64,000 bases of DNA from the NCBI RefSeq assembly GCF_026212465.1, contig NC_080049.1, forward strand, positions 15,070,777 to 15,134,776, written 5' to 3'. The notes under the pieces were generated by a model, which saw nothing but the letters and a program-made list of their open reading frames with translations, was not told where the DNA came from and ran no database searches. The position numbers and the translations under genes are program-made. The DNA is from Amaranthus tricolor (lineage: Eukaryota > Streptophyta > Magnoliopsida > Caryophyllales > Amaranthaceae). Positions within the stretch are counted from its first letter, which is position 1, and every line of letters starts with the position of its first letter. This document shows positions 34,475 through 45,443 of this stretch, piece by piece.

Positions 34475-35293
34475 TGTTATGATTGGTGTGACTTGAGTAC
34501 ATATTTGGTGTGTGCATTCATGTGGTGACTCTTGGGATGGAATCCCATAAGTTTGTCATGAATGAGTGTATTAAGATAAGTCTTAATATTTGTGGTTTAT
34601 GATGATGATTAAGGTATAAATTAATGAGTTAATCAAGGGAGTTATGGGACTTAATGAAGAAGTTCAAAGGTTTAATTCAAGATCCTCAACTATGCAAGTC
34701 GAGCAATACTGTCAGAAGCCCTCTGAAGTGCCGCTCGACCAGCTCGCTCGATCGAGCGAGCTTCAGAATGGGTCGAGCGAGCAGATAGAATGCAACCAAA
34801 AACTTCCTGTAATCCGCTCGACCGAGCGAGCCTCTGCTTTGGTCGAGCGATGTTTCTGATGCTCCTAAGATGCTGTTTTTGACTCTTCAAGTTCTTGAGA
34901 ATGTTTCATTATCATTTATTCATAGCTTTAATATACTTAATGTTACTTAGTGTGATTTCTCCTATAAATAGAGAGCTCTCATTGTAATGATACACATCCA
35001 CAAAATACACCCCAAGCGAAACACTAGCCTATATCTCTTCTCTATTGTAATTTTCCATATTTGAGAGTTCTTTGAACTCATTTGATAATATAAGAGATAC
35101 TACACACCGGAGGACGTAACCTTAGTTGGGTGAACCTCGTTAAATTTTGTGTCGTTTTATTGCATTATTTTCTTCTACAAACATCGATATCGTTGATAGC
35201 GTAATTTGTTTGTCATACAACCTCATACACTCGATCTTGACAATGTTGGAGTTTGAAACACATTGTTCGAACTCTAATACATTGTTGTTTTCA
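34475..35293 (+). repeat. 5' LTR of the gag-only copia element
   Basis: Runs from TGTTATGATTGG to TTTTCA. A TATAAATA box lies at 34963-34970. Compared with the 3' LTR it has an extra segment of about 37 bp near 34555-34590. It carries a cluster of GCTCGACC/GGTCGAGC words at 34734-34850. Confidence 0.93.
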
Positions 35294-35295
35294 AT

Positions 35296-35307
35296 TGGTA
35301 TCAGAGC
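35296..35307 (+). promoter_or_regulatory. primer binding site (initiator Met tRNA type)
   Basis: TGGTATCAGAGC, two bases after the LTR, is complementary to the 3' end of plant initiator methionine tRNA, the usual copia primer. Confidence 0.95.
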
Positions 35308-35349
35308 CAAGTTGTTGTTATCGTGTTTTAGAGGTTATATTGGTGCAAC

Positions 35350-36650
35350 ATGGCTACAATGAAACTTGATATTGAGAAGTTTGATAGGAGTGTGAACTTT
35401 GGCTTATGGCAAGTCAAAATGAAAGCAATTTTGATACAAAATGGAGTGCATAAAGCACTAGATGGTGTGGAGAAGAAACCCGAAGGCATAAGTGAGGCTA
35501 AGTGGGAAGAAATTGATGCGAAGGCTCTTTCCGCCACACAACTTTGTCTCTCTAATGAAGTTTTGAGAGAAGTTGTAAAGGAGGAAACTTCAAAAGGCAT
35601 TTGGGAAAAATTGGAATCACTCTATATGGAAAAGAGTGTTACCAATCGACTTTTGTTAAAGAGTCATTTGTATGATCTCAGATTGCAAGAAGGGAAGCCC
35701 ATGAAATCGCACCTTGATGAATTTTACTCAATAATTATGGATTTGCAAAATATTGATGTAAAAGTGGATGATAAGGATTTGACTATTCTATTGTTAGTTT
35801 CTCTACCATCTTCATATAAGTATTTTAGGGAAACCTTGTTATATGGAAGAGACACTTTGAGTAGTGAGGATGTTAGAAAGTATTTGACTCAAAAAGACCT
35901 TATTAATTCTCAATTTGCTCAAAAGTAGTCTAGAGTTTGCAATGATGCTTTAATTGTTAAAGAGTCGAGTAGGAACAAAAGGAGCATGACTTGCAACTTT
36001 TGTAAGAAGAAAGGCCACCTCAAGAAAGATTGTTGGAAATTAAAAGCCAAACAATCCGATGAAAGCAAGTCCGCAAAAGCTAGCTCCGCCGAAGCTAGCT
36101 ATGTTGTAGATGATATGTATGATGTTGATGCTCTTGTTGTTACTAGTGAATATAAGGGTGGTGATTCTTGGATTTTGGATTCGGGATGTTTGAGACACAT
36201 AAATTTTAACTCTAGTTTCTTCTCAATTTATCAAAAGGTTGTTGGAAGAAAAGTCACTATGGGCAATGAGGCTAGTTGTCCGATAGTTGGTATTGGAGAT
36301 GTTAAAATTGTCATGTTTGATGGTGTTGAAAGAACATGACTGGAGTCCTTCATGTTCCAGGTATGAATAGAAACATAATTCCCCTTAGTATTCTGGATAA
36401 AGAAGGTTTTAGGTGCATTGGTGAAGGTGGAGTTTTGAAGGTTGGCATATGTCCTAATTTGTTCTTGAAAGGATCCATTAATGATGGCTTGTATATGCTT
36501 TTGGGTTCAACCTTAATCAGTTCGGCTTGTGTGTCCACTACTTCAACCAAGCATGAAAATGAAATTGATACTTCTTTTAATGACAGTTTGAGAATAATTT
36601 TAGCATATCCCAATGAGTCCATGGGATGTATGGACTTGATTGGTAATTGA
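35350..36650 (+). pseudogene. copia gag-protease, one stop and one frame change
   Basis: Gag starts MATMKLDIEKFDRSVNFGLW and has the copia UBN2-type capsid region (VTNRLLLKSHLYDLRLQEGK, LPSSYKYFRETLL). A TAG at 35926-35928 interrupts it, but the same frame continues to a CCHC zinc knuckle (CNFCKKKGHLKKDC, from 35989), then the protease with active site LDSG near 36175. A one-base change near 36333 moves the frame to a GAG-pre-integrase start (VLHVPGMNRN). The frame ends at 36648-36650, followed by about 165 bp to the 3' LTR. Confidence 0.9.
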
Positions 36651-36815
36651 ATTTCATACTCTTGGGGGCCCTTTGAGGGCATTTTAGTGCATGTGCTATG
36701 ATTATGCACATGTGTTGTTTTTGTTTTGAGTATGATGTTGTATAAGTTGTTATATTATGTTGGAGTGAATTAGAGAATTCCATTGACTTAGGTGAACTCA
36801 AGTCAAGGTGGAGAT

Positions 36816-37610
36816 TGTTATGATTGGTGTGACTTGAGTGCACATTTGGTGTGTGCATTCATGTGGTGACTCTTGGGATGGAATCCCATAAGTTTGTGGT
36901 TTATGATGATGATTAAGGTATGAATTAATGAGTTAATCAAGGGAGTTATGGGACTTAATGAAGAATTTCAAAGGTTTAATTCAAGATGCTCAACTATACA
37001 AGTCGAGCAATACTGTCAGAAGCCCTCTGAAGTGCCGCTCGACCAGCTCGCTCGACCGAGCGAGCTTCAGAATGGGTCGAGCGAGCAGACAGAATGCAAC
37101 CAAAAACTCCCTGTAGTCCGCTCGACCAGGCCGCTCGACCGAGCGAGCCTCTGCTTTGGTCGAGCGATGTCTCTGATGCTCCTAAGATGTTGTTTTTGAC
37201 TCTTCAAGTTCTTGGGGATGTTTCATTATCATTTATTCATAGCTTTAATATACTTAATGTTACTTAGTGTGATCTCTCCTATAAATAGAGAGCTCTCATT
37301 GTAATGATACACATCCACAAAATACACCCCAAGCCAAACACTAGCATATATCTCTTCTCTATTGTAATTCTCCATATTTGAGAGTTCTTTGAACTCCTTT
37401 GATAATATAAGAGATACTACACACCGGAGGACGTAGCCTTAGTTGGGTGAACCTCGTTAAATTTTGTGTCATTTTATTGCATTATTTTCTCCTACAAACA
37501 TCGATATCGTTGATAGCGTAATTTGTTTGTCACAAAACCTCATACACTCGATCTTGGCAATATTGGAGTTTGAAACACATTGTTCGAACTCTAATACATC
37601 ATCATTTTCA
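36816..37610 (+). repeat. 3' LTR of the gag-only copia element
   Basis: TGTTATGATTGG to ATTTTCA. TATAAATA is at 37280-37287. It carries the same GCTCGACC/GGTCGAGC cluster (37036-37166) with one extra CTCGACCAGGC unit relative to the 5' LTR. Confidence 0.93.
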
Positions 37611-37639
37611 CTGAATAATGCCATAGCGTGCATTTTCTA

Positions 37640-37800
37640 TTTGGGTTCTTTGGGGAACAATACTTCTCCAAGTCATTATTTTGCACCAGTGTCCTGCCAG
37701 AATCGTATTGTGTTGCCTTTACCAACTTTGTTCACCAACCGATCTTCCCCTATGTTTCTAAGTCTTGCTGTATCTTCATCTTTTTCCATCATTTGAGACC
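37640..37800 (-). pseudogene. possible LINE pol fragment
   Basis: The minus strand reads LRNIGEDRLVNKVGKGNTIR and FWQDT. VGxGxxIRFWxDxW is a common phrase in the C-terminal region of plant LINE ORF2. The segment is short and flanked by stops. It may be the sequence into which the gag-only copia element inserted. Confidence 0.35.
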
Positions 37801-38875
37801 AGAGACAAATTTTGGTCTCTTTGAAATTTTCGTGCAAGTTTCAGTCGATCAAAATCATCAAAAGTATCTTTGCTAATAAAAGACCTGAAAAGGCAAAAGA
37901 ATTCGCAATATCTATGTGAGTTAGGTCCTTAGACATCATTGAGTGACATGAAAATAGTTTCAAATATGGTTGCGACATTGTGTCTCGACTATACAAAAAA
38001 TTACAGAGTGCATTGGAACAACTCTTAATTATATCCCTGTATCTATTCAACAACTGATGAGCAAAATGAAAGGAACATATAGACTTTATAGAACATGTTA
38101 CAAGCTTGTACCCCTAAATTTTGATTCCTTGAGATGAAAAATTTAGCTTAACTTTTTTACAATAGTAGTCACTAAAGTAGAATTAGTATGGCTTCTTGTG
38201 AAGCCTTATAGGGATGATGTAAATTCCGTTGTCTTAGATTGACGAGTTACTATCAGACCTAAAACGAATTGTGAGGACACATAAATACTTAGGATCCTCA
38301 TAGACAAAATGAAAGCAACCTAGGATAAGTCCAAAAAATTTATAATGAACTCTAGAAGAGAAAACATAAATCCTAGGAAAACAAGAACATAAGGTTAGGA
38401 GAGAAGGGAAGTTGGATCGTAGATGCATTGTACGTTATGATATTCTACGGGGAATTAGAGAGTTTTCTACGAGTTGGCACTAAAAACCCCCTTACAGTTA
38501 GAAAAAATGCACAATTTGTTTTATCAATCACAATTGAAATATGTCATTGTTCTATCTCACATGCTTTGGCATGAGCTAGGTTAGTTTGTTTAGAGTTAAG
38601 ATTATGATGAGAAACCTTAATAAATCCGTAGCCAGGAAATCGAAAAAGTCTGAAACCACACCATTCCATTAGTTAAGGTGTTGCAAAATGGTCATGACAT
38701 AGGATTATTCCACTTTAGAAATATATGTTACATAGATATCCTTACCTATTTGCTTGATGTAACTATAGATTATTGCTTTTAGTTAGTTTTGAAGACGAAA
38801 CTCTTTAAGGAAAGACTGAAACAGTCACATTATTAATGAGATTTCATTAGTCGTTTTTGAGCACCTAATTTTTTA
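37801..38875. other. spacer without recognised genes
   Basis: Ordinary AT-rich sequence. Short open frames on both strands have no family features. Confidence 0.45.
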
Positions 38876-39040
38876 TGAGAAATTCTACACGGTAGCATTA
38901 TGGTTTGGCGAAACACGAGTGGTGGAACGTTTTAAAGTTTTTTCCACGTGGTAGCAACAAAATTTTAAATATACAAACTCTACATTAAAATCCGCTAAAA
39001 ACATCCAATTCCGTGAACTTTAATATTTTTTTGTATTTAA
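38876..39040 (+). repeat. left terminal inverted repeat
   Basis: Pairs with 45275-45443 in inverse orientation, sharing GTAGCAT, GAGTGG, TTTAAAGTTTTTTCCAC, TGGTAGCA, CAATTCCGT and TTTGATATTTTT-type words. Confidence 0.75.
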
Positions 39041-39332
39041 TGGCATTAATTTATTTTAAAAAGATCAAAATATGAAAGCTTACATTTTTTTTTATGAATT
39101 AATATCATGGGATTTATTATTTTTATATGATTAAATTTGTTTGATTTTATTTTCTTTTTTTGATTGAAATTATTTATTCATTAATGAAGCTGTTTGCTTT
39201 TGGGTTAATGTTTTGTTATTTCAAACCTACGAAATATCATGGGATTCAATTTTTTTTTGTTATATCTAGGTGATAATTATTTCCTTTCTTTTTTCATGTT
39301 TGCGTAAATGGAGGGTTATTTACTTAATTGCA

Positions 39333-39775
39333 TGTTAAGTAGTACTACAAATAGTAAAGCGAAATACAAATTATAATTTGGAGGAACTTGTATTTCCCCT
39401 TTGTTAATGGCAAAAACAAAACTTAAACAAATAAGACTAAAAAGAACTTGAAGATGCTTTTCGTAACAAAGACCATTACCGTGAAACTTGATACAAGTTA
39501 TAGGCGTGTGATCACTTTTCTTTTGTAATATTTTTCCCACAAAGGTAATTGAGTTTGAATTTAAAAATTCACAATGAGATACAAACAACTCAATATACCC
39601 TTAGTACTTAGGATATATAACTTAACAACAATGTGTTTGGGTGAACTATAAACGGATCGAATACAAGCAAGAGAGAAAAAACGGATCGAATAGAATTCAG
39701 AAATTGGTGTATGTTACATTCTTCCCCAGGACCCCTATTTATACTAGACTTAGTATACCAAAGGGTCAAGGCTCA
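39333..39775 (-). repeat. copia LTR B', partial
   Basis: A partial LTR of the same family as LTRs A and C, minus orientation. It ends TTAACA at 39333 and is cut at about 39775, where LTR B begins. TATACTAGACTTAGTATACCAA marks its middle. Confidence 0.65.
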
Positions 39776-40719
39776 CGTATATTACAAATAATAATAATGC
39801 AAAATAAAAATTACATTCGGGATTTGTATTTTCCCTTTGTTGATGGCTAAATAAAACTTACACAATAACACTAAGAATAAACTTCAAGATGAACTTCGTA
39901 ATGACAACCGCTACGCAGAAACTCAATACTTGTTGTAGGCGTGTATTCACTTTCCTTTTGTCATATTTCCCCACAAAGGTACTTTGGTTGAGACATGGAA
40001 ATTAACGACGAGATAGAAACAACACAACACACCCTTAGTACTTAGGGTATGTCACTTAATAATAAAGTGTTTGATGAATTATAAACTTTGAAAAATTATA
40101 AAAAAAAGTTTATAACTCTTTTTGAAAGAACAAAAGTAAGAAAGAACAAAAGTAAGAAAGAAAGGAAGGACAAGTGAATTCAGAAATTGGTGTAAGTAAC
40201 ATCTTTCCCCCAAGCCCTTATTTATACTAGTTGAAGTATACTAAGCAGTCATGGCACATTCAATCACCCAGTGATGATCAAGCATAATCACCACCAGTCA
40301 ATACCATTATAACTATAGTATTCATGAGCATTATCCCTCACTATTAAGCCTTTGTAACATCAGAAATGAAGTGGTAAAAGAAAGAATCCAATGCACTTAA
40401 TTCAAAGAAAACGTTAAGACACAATGATCTGATCAGAACAAAAAGTCGAGTCAGCTTTTGTTCCACCCACAGGAAAGTCGACTCGGCTTTTCCCGCAGGA
40501 AAAAATATTGTTTCCTGTACCTAAAGTCGAGTCGGCTTTAGGCCCAATATCAGGAAAGCCGAGTCGGTTTTTTCCTGCTGACTAGGTTTTCCAATTTTTC
40601 TTTTCTCTTATCCTTTGAACCCCTTTTGGACCTTGTATTTTTAATACATTTTGTCCCACTAATATTTGTAGTACTTGGTGATAATTGCTTAGGATTTAAT
40701 ATACAATAAATGTTCAACA
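39776..40719 (-). repeat. copia LTR B
   Basis: Read on the minus strand it starts TGTTGAACATTTATTG at 40719 and ends near 39776-39798. It shares the CTTTGTGG, GAGTCGGCTTT and GGTCCAAAAGGGGTTC words of LTRs A and C. It directly abuts the truncated RT of the element at 40735-43558. Confidence 0.7.
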
Positions 40720-40734
40720 ACTTAATCACCGTTG

Positions 40735-43558
40735 AACGTTATTTTGTTTAACAAGTTTGCACACCGTATGCTCTTGCCCATCCAAAACAAACCCTTTGGG
40801 TTGTTTCATATAAACTTCCTCATCTAGTTCCCCATATAAAAATGCAGTTTTAACATTCATTTGATGGATTTCTAGATATGTATTAAAATGATTGATACCA
40901 AGCTTGTTTCTAAAACCTTGTGCCACTAAACGGAACATGAATTTATCAATAATATCATCATTCTTCATTTTCTTTCGAAAAGTCCGCTTGCAATCAATTG
41001 GTTTACAAGTAAGAGGAAGATCCACTAACACCCAAGTGTTATTTCCCACTTATTGATTGCATCTCATCAACGATATTGTCTTTCCGAAAAGCACTATCAT
41101 GTGATGCCATAGCATCTCCGTAAGTCAATGTGTCACCTATAACATTTAATAAATATGGAACACTAGAAAAAATATTGTTTCTAGTACCTTCAACAAAATA
41201 TACTTCGAAATCTGGTCCAAAACTTTTAGTTTTTCGTTGTCTCTTCTTCCGTCTAGGAATAGAATCAATACCTTGTTTTTCATGTAGTTGTAGATTTTCA
41301 TTAACATCTAGAGGTGAACCTTGTTGATTATCATCAATTTCCACATTGGTACTTATTTGTAAATTTCATTGTCTACTCTATGATGAAAATATATTTTCAT
41401 CAAAAATTGCATCTCTTGACTCCATAATCGAATGAATCGATATGTAGTCATTTTGTTCTATTATATAGAACCTATAAGTTTTGCTGCGAATACCATAACC
41501 TATAAAAATGCATATCCCTCGCTCACCGAGTTTCTTTCTTTTGTTACCAGGCAATCTTACAATGGCCCTACAACCCCAAACTATAAGATAGCTTAAGTTT
41601 GGCGTTCTTTTGTATCAAATTTATAAGGAGTCTTCTTATTTGTTCTCGTTGGAACCCGGTTAAGAATGTGACAAGTCGTCAACATTGCTTCACTCCAAAA
41701 TCCTTCACTCAAGCTTGAGTAAGATAACATGGAATTAACCATCTCTGTAGAGTACGGTTTTTCCTCTCTGCCACACCATTTGATTGTATTACGTATCCGG
41801 CGATTGTTTCATGTATAATACCCATTGAATTAAAGTAAGTTGGATCATAATATTAACCTCCTTTATTGGTTCTTAACCTTGTAAGTTTACTACCAATTTG
41901 TATGATCTAGTTCATATTTGTCAATCTTAAAATAATTAAGTGTCACATCTTTAGTATGTAAAAGCTATACATAACAAAACTAGGAAAAATCATCAATAAA
42001 AGTAATCATATATTTCTTATTTCCCAATGATGGTGTACTATGAAAGTCACAAAGATCACTATGTATAAATTCCAAAAATTTTGGATTTTCATTCAACACT
42101 TTTAAAAGGTGTTGTTGTGATCTTATTTAACATGCACGTTTTGCAATTTTTAAACAATTTAGAGCACATAGGAATCAAGTCATGTTTAGATATAAAGGAA
42201 CTTTATCAAAATGAACATGTCCTAGTCTAACATGTTGCAAATAATGGAAATCAACCTTTTCATTTACTAGATGAAGTTTCAAAATTACATATAAGTTCTT
42301 TATTTAAATCTAAATACAACTTAAACCGACTATTACATAGATAAGCACGTCATACAAAGAAGTTAATTTTAAAGATAATACACCTATCTGCTTCAAACAC
42401 TAGTTTGTAGCCTAGTCCATTCAACAACGGACACGAGACAAGATTTCTACTAATTTCGAGTGCATAGTAAACATCTCTCAAACCCAAGAGATTCCCCGAA
42501 GTAAACAATACTTCAACTTGTCCTTTGCGTTGAACCATGATGGGGGAAAATTTTCCCATAAAGAGATGCTCCCCCATCAACCCCTTAGGTAAGTTTTCAA
42601 CCATTTTGTAGAGTTGCACACATGTCTCGAAGTCCCCGAATCGATCCATGAAGACAAGCTATCATCCTGCATAACATCAAAGTTCGTATTCATTAAAGAA
42701 AACTTCAAAGAAGAATTTCTAATCAAAATTACATGATTACCTTTATCAGGAGGGTCCTTGCTTATAGAAGCTTGATCTCCCTTTGCCTTCTTTTGCTTGT
42801 TCTTGAAAACAAAGCAATTTTTCTTTTGGTGTCCGGGTTTACCACACTCCCTATATGCCTTTTCACCGGCGTTGGTGGTAGAAGTAGTGGTTTTCCCCTT
42901 GAAAGACGCATTTTTCTTTCTTTTCTCCCCGAAATGAGATGGTATCCCCTTTGCAGTCATGTTGATTGTACAACCTTTGGATTTTCATCTTTTTTATTCT
43001 CTTGAATCCTTATCCTAGACTCAAAAACTATATGTTGTCCAAGATCGGAAAGTGCAATCTTCTCTCTCTTATACGTTAAAGAATTTCTAACATCCATCCA
43101 AGAAGGAGACAAACTGCTTGAAATAATAAACACTTCATCCATTTTAATTTCATGAAGTTTCATATCAGCATGCATTCTTTGTAACTCATGAAATTGGTCA
43201 ATTATGGAGTGATTTTCAACCATCTTATAAGAATTAAAATTACTTACAAGAAATTTCTTAAACCTAGCATCATCTGCCATGTATTTGTTCTCCAAGGTCT
43301 CCCATAATTCCTTAGCAGATTCATGGTATTGGTAGATGTCCCCGACAAATGAAGTCATCATTTTCCTAATTACCTCTCCTTCTAGCTGGTTCCAAGGTTT
43401 TGTTTTCCTCCTCCTTCGGTTTGGGGGTGCTTATAACATAGGCCACGTTGAAGTTAGTGAAAAGGATCATTATTTTCTTTTGCCAACGTAAAAAATCGAC
43501 GCCAACAAACTTCTCTGACTTAGTGAGATTCGAAGTTAGTTCTTTGATACTTGCCATC
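40735..43558 (-). pseudogene. copia gag-PR-IN-RT (5' half), decayed
   Basis: Read on the minus strand: gag from 43558 (MASIKELTSNLTKSEKFVGV) through 42957, zinc knuckle YRECGKPGHQKKNCFVF, protease SWIDSGTSRHVC (near 42650), pre-integrase (42649-42350), a stop-ridden integrase (about 42340-41345, still readable as NSMLSYSSLSEGFWSEAMLT and HILNRVPTRTNKKTPYKF), a spacer (41344-41039) and RT start NTWVLVDLP through KQPKGFVLDGQEHTVCKL. RT is cut before its YVDD box. The gag ATG lies only about 10 nt from the LTR end, with no recognisable primer site. Confidence 0.82.
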
Positions 43559-43565
43559 CCGAAGA

Positions 43566-44424
43566 AGTTATCACAAAAGATAATTACAAATAATAAAGTG
43601 AAATACAAATTACAATCTGGAGGAATTTGTATTGCCCCTTTGTTAATGGCAAAAACAAAACTCACATTAATAACACTAAAAAGGACTTGAAGATGCTTAT
43701 TTTAACGAAGATCGTGACCTGGAAACTTGATACAAGTAGGCGTGTGCTCACTTTCCTTTTGTGATATTTTCCCCCACAAAGTTACTTGGGTTTTAACTTG
43801 GAAATTCACAATGAGATACAAACAACTCAATATTCTATTAGTACGTAAGATGTATAACTTAACAACAATGTGTTTCGGTGAATTATAAACATTGGAAGTT
43901 TAACAAAAAGTCTATTACTCTTTCTAAAAGAATACAAGTAAGAGAGAAAGTATGGATATAATAGAATTCAAGGTTTGATGTGTGTTACATCCTTCCCTAA
44001 GATCCCTATTTATACTAGACTTAGTATACCAAAGGGTCAAAGTTCACTTAATTACCATTGATGATCAACATAATGATCAGTCATCAATACCATGTTTATT
44101 GTGGTATTCATGAGCAATATTTCATGCCTTAACATACATTCAAAAACCAAAATAAGGAGTGACAAAGAAAAGGAATCCAATGCACATTGATTAAAGAAGA
44201 CAAGAAGGCACATTATGCCTGGCAGAACCAAAAGCTGAGTCGGATTTGGTTCCACCCATAGGAAACCTGAGTCGGGTTTTCGTGCTGACTCGGTTTTTTG
44301 TTTTGCCTTTTCTCCTTCCCTTTGACCCCTTTTGAACCTGATATTTTTAATATACTTTATCCCACTACAATTTGTAGTACTTGGTAATATATCATAGGGA
44401 TTAATATACACTAAATGTCCAACA
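43566..44424 (-). repeat. copia LTR C (5' LTR of the inverted element)
   Basis: It starts, on the minus strand, TGTTGGACATTTAGTG at 44424 and ends near 43566. It matches LTRs A and B in order and content, including TATACTAGACTTAGTATACC near 44016. Confidence 0.75.
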
Positions 44425-45274
44425 TGTAGTTTTTCGTGATTACAAATGTATTAAATTAAATAATTTGGTGGGTGGTGTTTAATTAATTTTATTCTGAGTG
44501 ATTTTTTCGTTGATTATGAAAGTAATTATCTTTTATAATATAAAAGGGAAAATGATAGGCTTTTTAATCCTTATTTGAAGTTGTATCACTCTAAGTAAAT
44601 CTTAATTTTGATTTAGGGTAGTCAATTATGCATTAGGTTATTATATTTTACTTGGCTTTTTCAGAATTATATCTCAATTGTGTTTGTAGGTATTGTAGGT
44701 TGAGCCATTAGGAATTTACTACGACTGATTTTGTTGGACTTTTGATTTATTATTTTAGGGAAAAAAAATTCAAAATAATGAAAGTAATAGAAATACTCTA
44801 GTGATTGAAAGGACTATTAAAGAATTAAATGCCAACCAAAAACTTTTCATTTCTGATTCAATAATGTGGGAAAATTGAGTTCAAAAAGCATGATGTTAGT
44901 GCTGATATGAGTGATTTAAAGAACTTTGATATTCATATACATAGACATTTCAGTTGAGTTATGCATTGTTCAACAACATTTGGAGTTAAGATGTATTTTT
45001 AGACTCACTACTAGTGCTGAATCAGCAAGTTCATTTCTGTCTTGCTACATGAATACTTGTATTATCTGTCTGCTGATAAGTGTTGTAATGCCAATTGGTG
45101 GCTATGATTTTGCCCGCGCTGTTGTTGCGTTTTGCAATGTCGTTAGTGTTTTAGGTTTTGCAGAATTTTCCCTGCTATTGTGGTGCTTGGCTGCTGCAAA
45201 ATGGAGGCAGCCTTTAGCTATTCATTTTGTTTTTATAATCTTTGTATAATTGGATGTTTAATCAAACACAAAAG
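44425..45274. other. internal part of the TIR element
   Basis: A 108-codon open frame at 44926-45249 reads hydrophobic (CIICLLISVVMPIGGYDFAR) but has no recognised family. I do not call it a gene. No transposase motif was found. Confidence 0.4.
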
Positions 45275-45443
45275 GAAAATGTAAAAAATATCAAAGTTAA
45301 TTAACGGAATTGAATGTTTTTTAACAGATTTTGCTATGGAATTTTTTAAATTAAAACCTTGCTGCTACCATGTGGAAAAAACTTTAAAAAATGCTGCCAC
45401 TCACGTTTTGCCAAATTACAATGCTAGCATGTGAAAATTTTCT
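45275..45443 (-). repeat. right terminal inverted repeat
   Basis: Inverse partner of 38876-39040; its outer end is GTGAAAATTTTC at 45443. Confidence 0.75.

Larger units (their letters stand above)
34475..37610 (+). mobile_element. copia element with gag and protease only, perfect TSD
   Basis: Two LTRs (819 and 795 bp) flank a short internal region. The 5-bp duplication CTGAA occurs at 34470-34474 and 37611-37615. The initiator-Met-type primer site TGGTATCAGAGC is at 35296-35307 and a purine-rich AAGGTGGAGA at 36805-36814. Only gag, zinc knuckle, protease and the start of the pre-integrase domain are present; integrase, RT and RNase H are absent. It must have used enzymes from a relative in trans, or lost pol after insertion. 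Confidence 0.93.
38876..45443. mobile_element. TIR element (Mutator-like/foldback type) hosting a copia insertion
   Basis: The left arm (38876-about 39040: GAAATTCTACACGGTAGCAT, TTTGGCGAAACACGAGTGG, AGTTTTTTCCACGTGGTAGC) is an inverted, diverged copy of the right arm (about 45275-45443). Arms of about 170 bp fit a Mutator-like or foldback element. The inside apart from the copia insertion is only about 1.1 kb and has no recognised transposase, so it is non-autonomous. A 9-bp duplication could not be confirmed. Confidence 0.72.

Noticed and set aside
39331..44427. CATGT on both sides of the inverted copia element as a target duplication
   Set aside because: It fits only if the LTR starts TTGGAC instead of the TGTTGG/TAACA ends seen in its relatives. 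With those ends the flanks do not match, so no TSD is claimed.
44926..45249. 108-codon open frame in the TIR element
   Set aside because: Hydrophobic but with no family motif, no supporting promoter or splice signals, and AT-rich flanks; not called as a gene.
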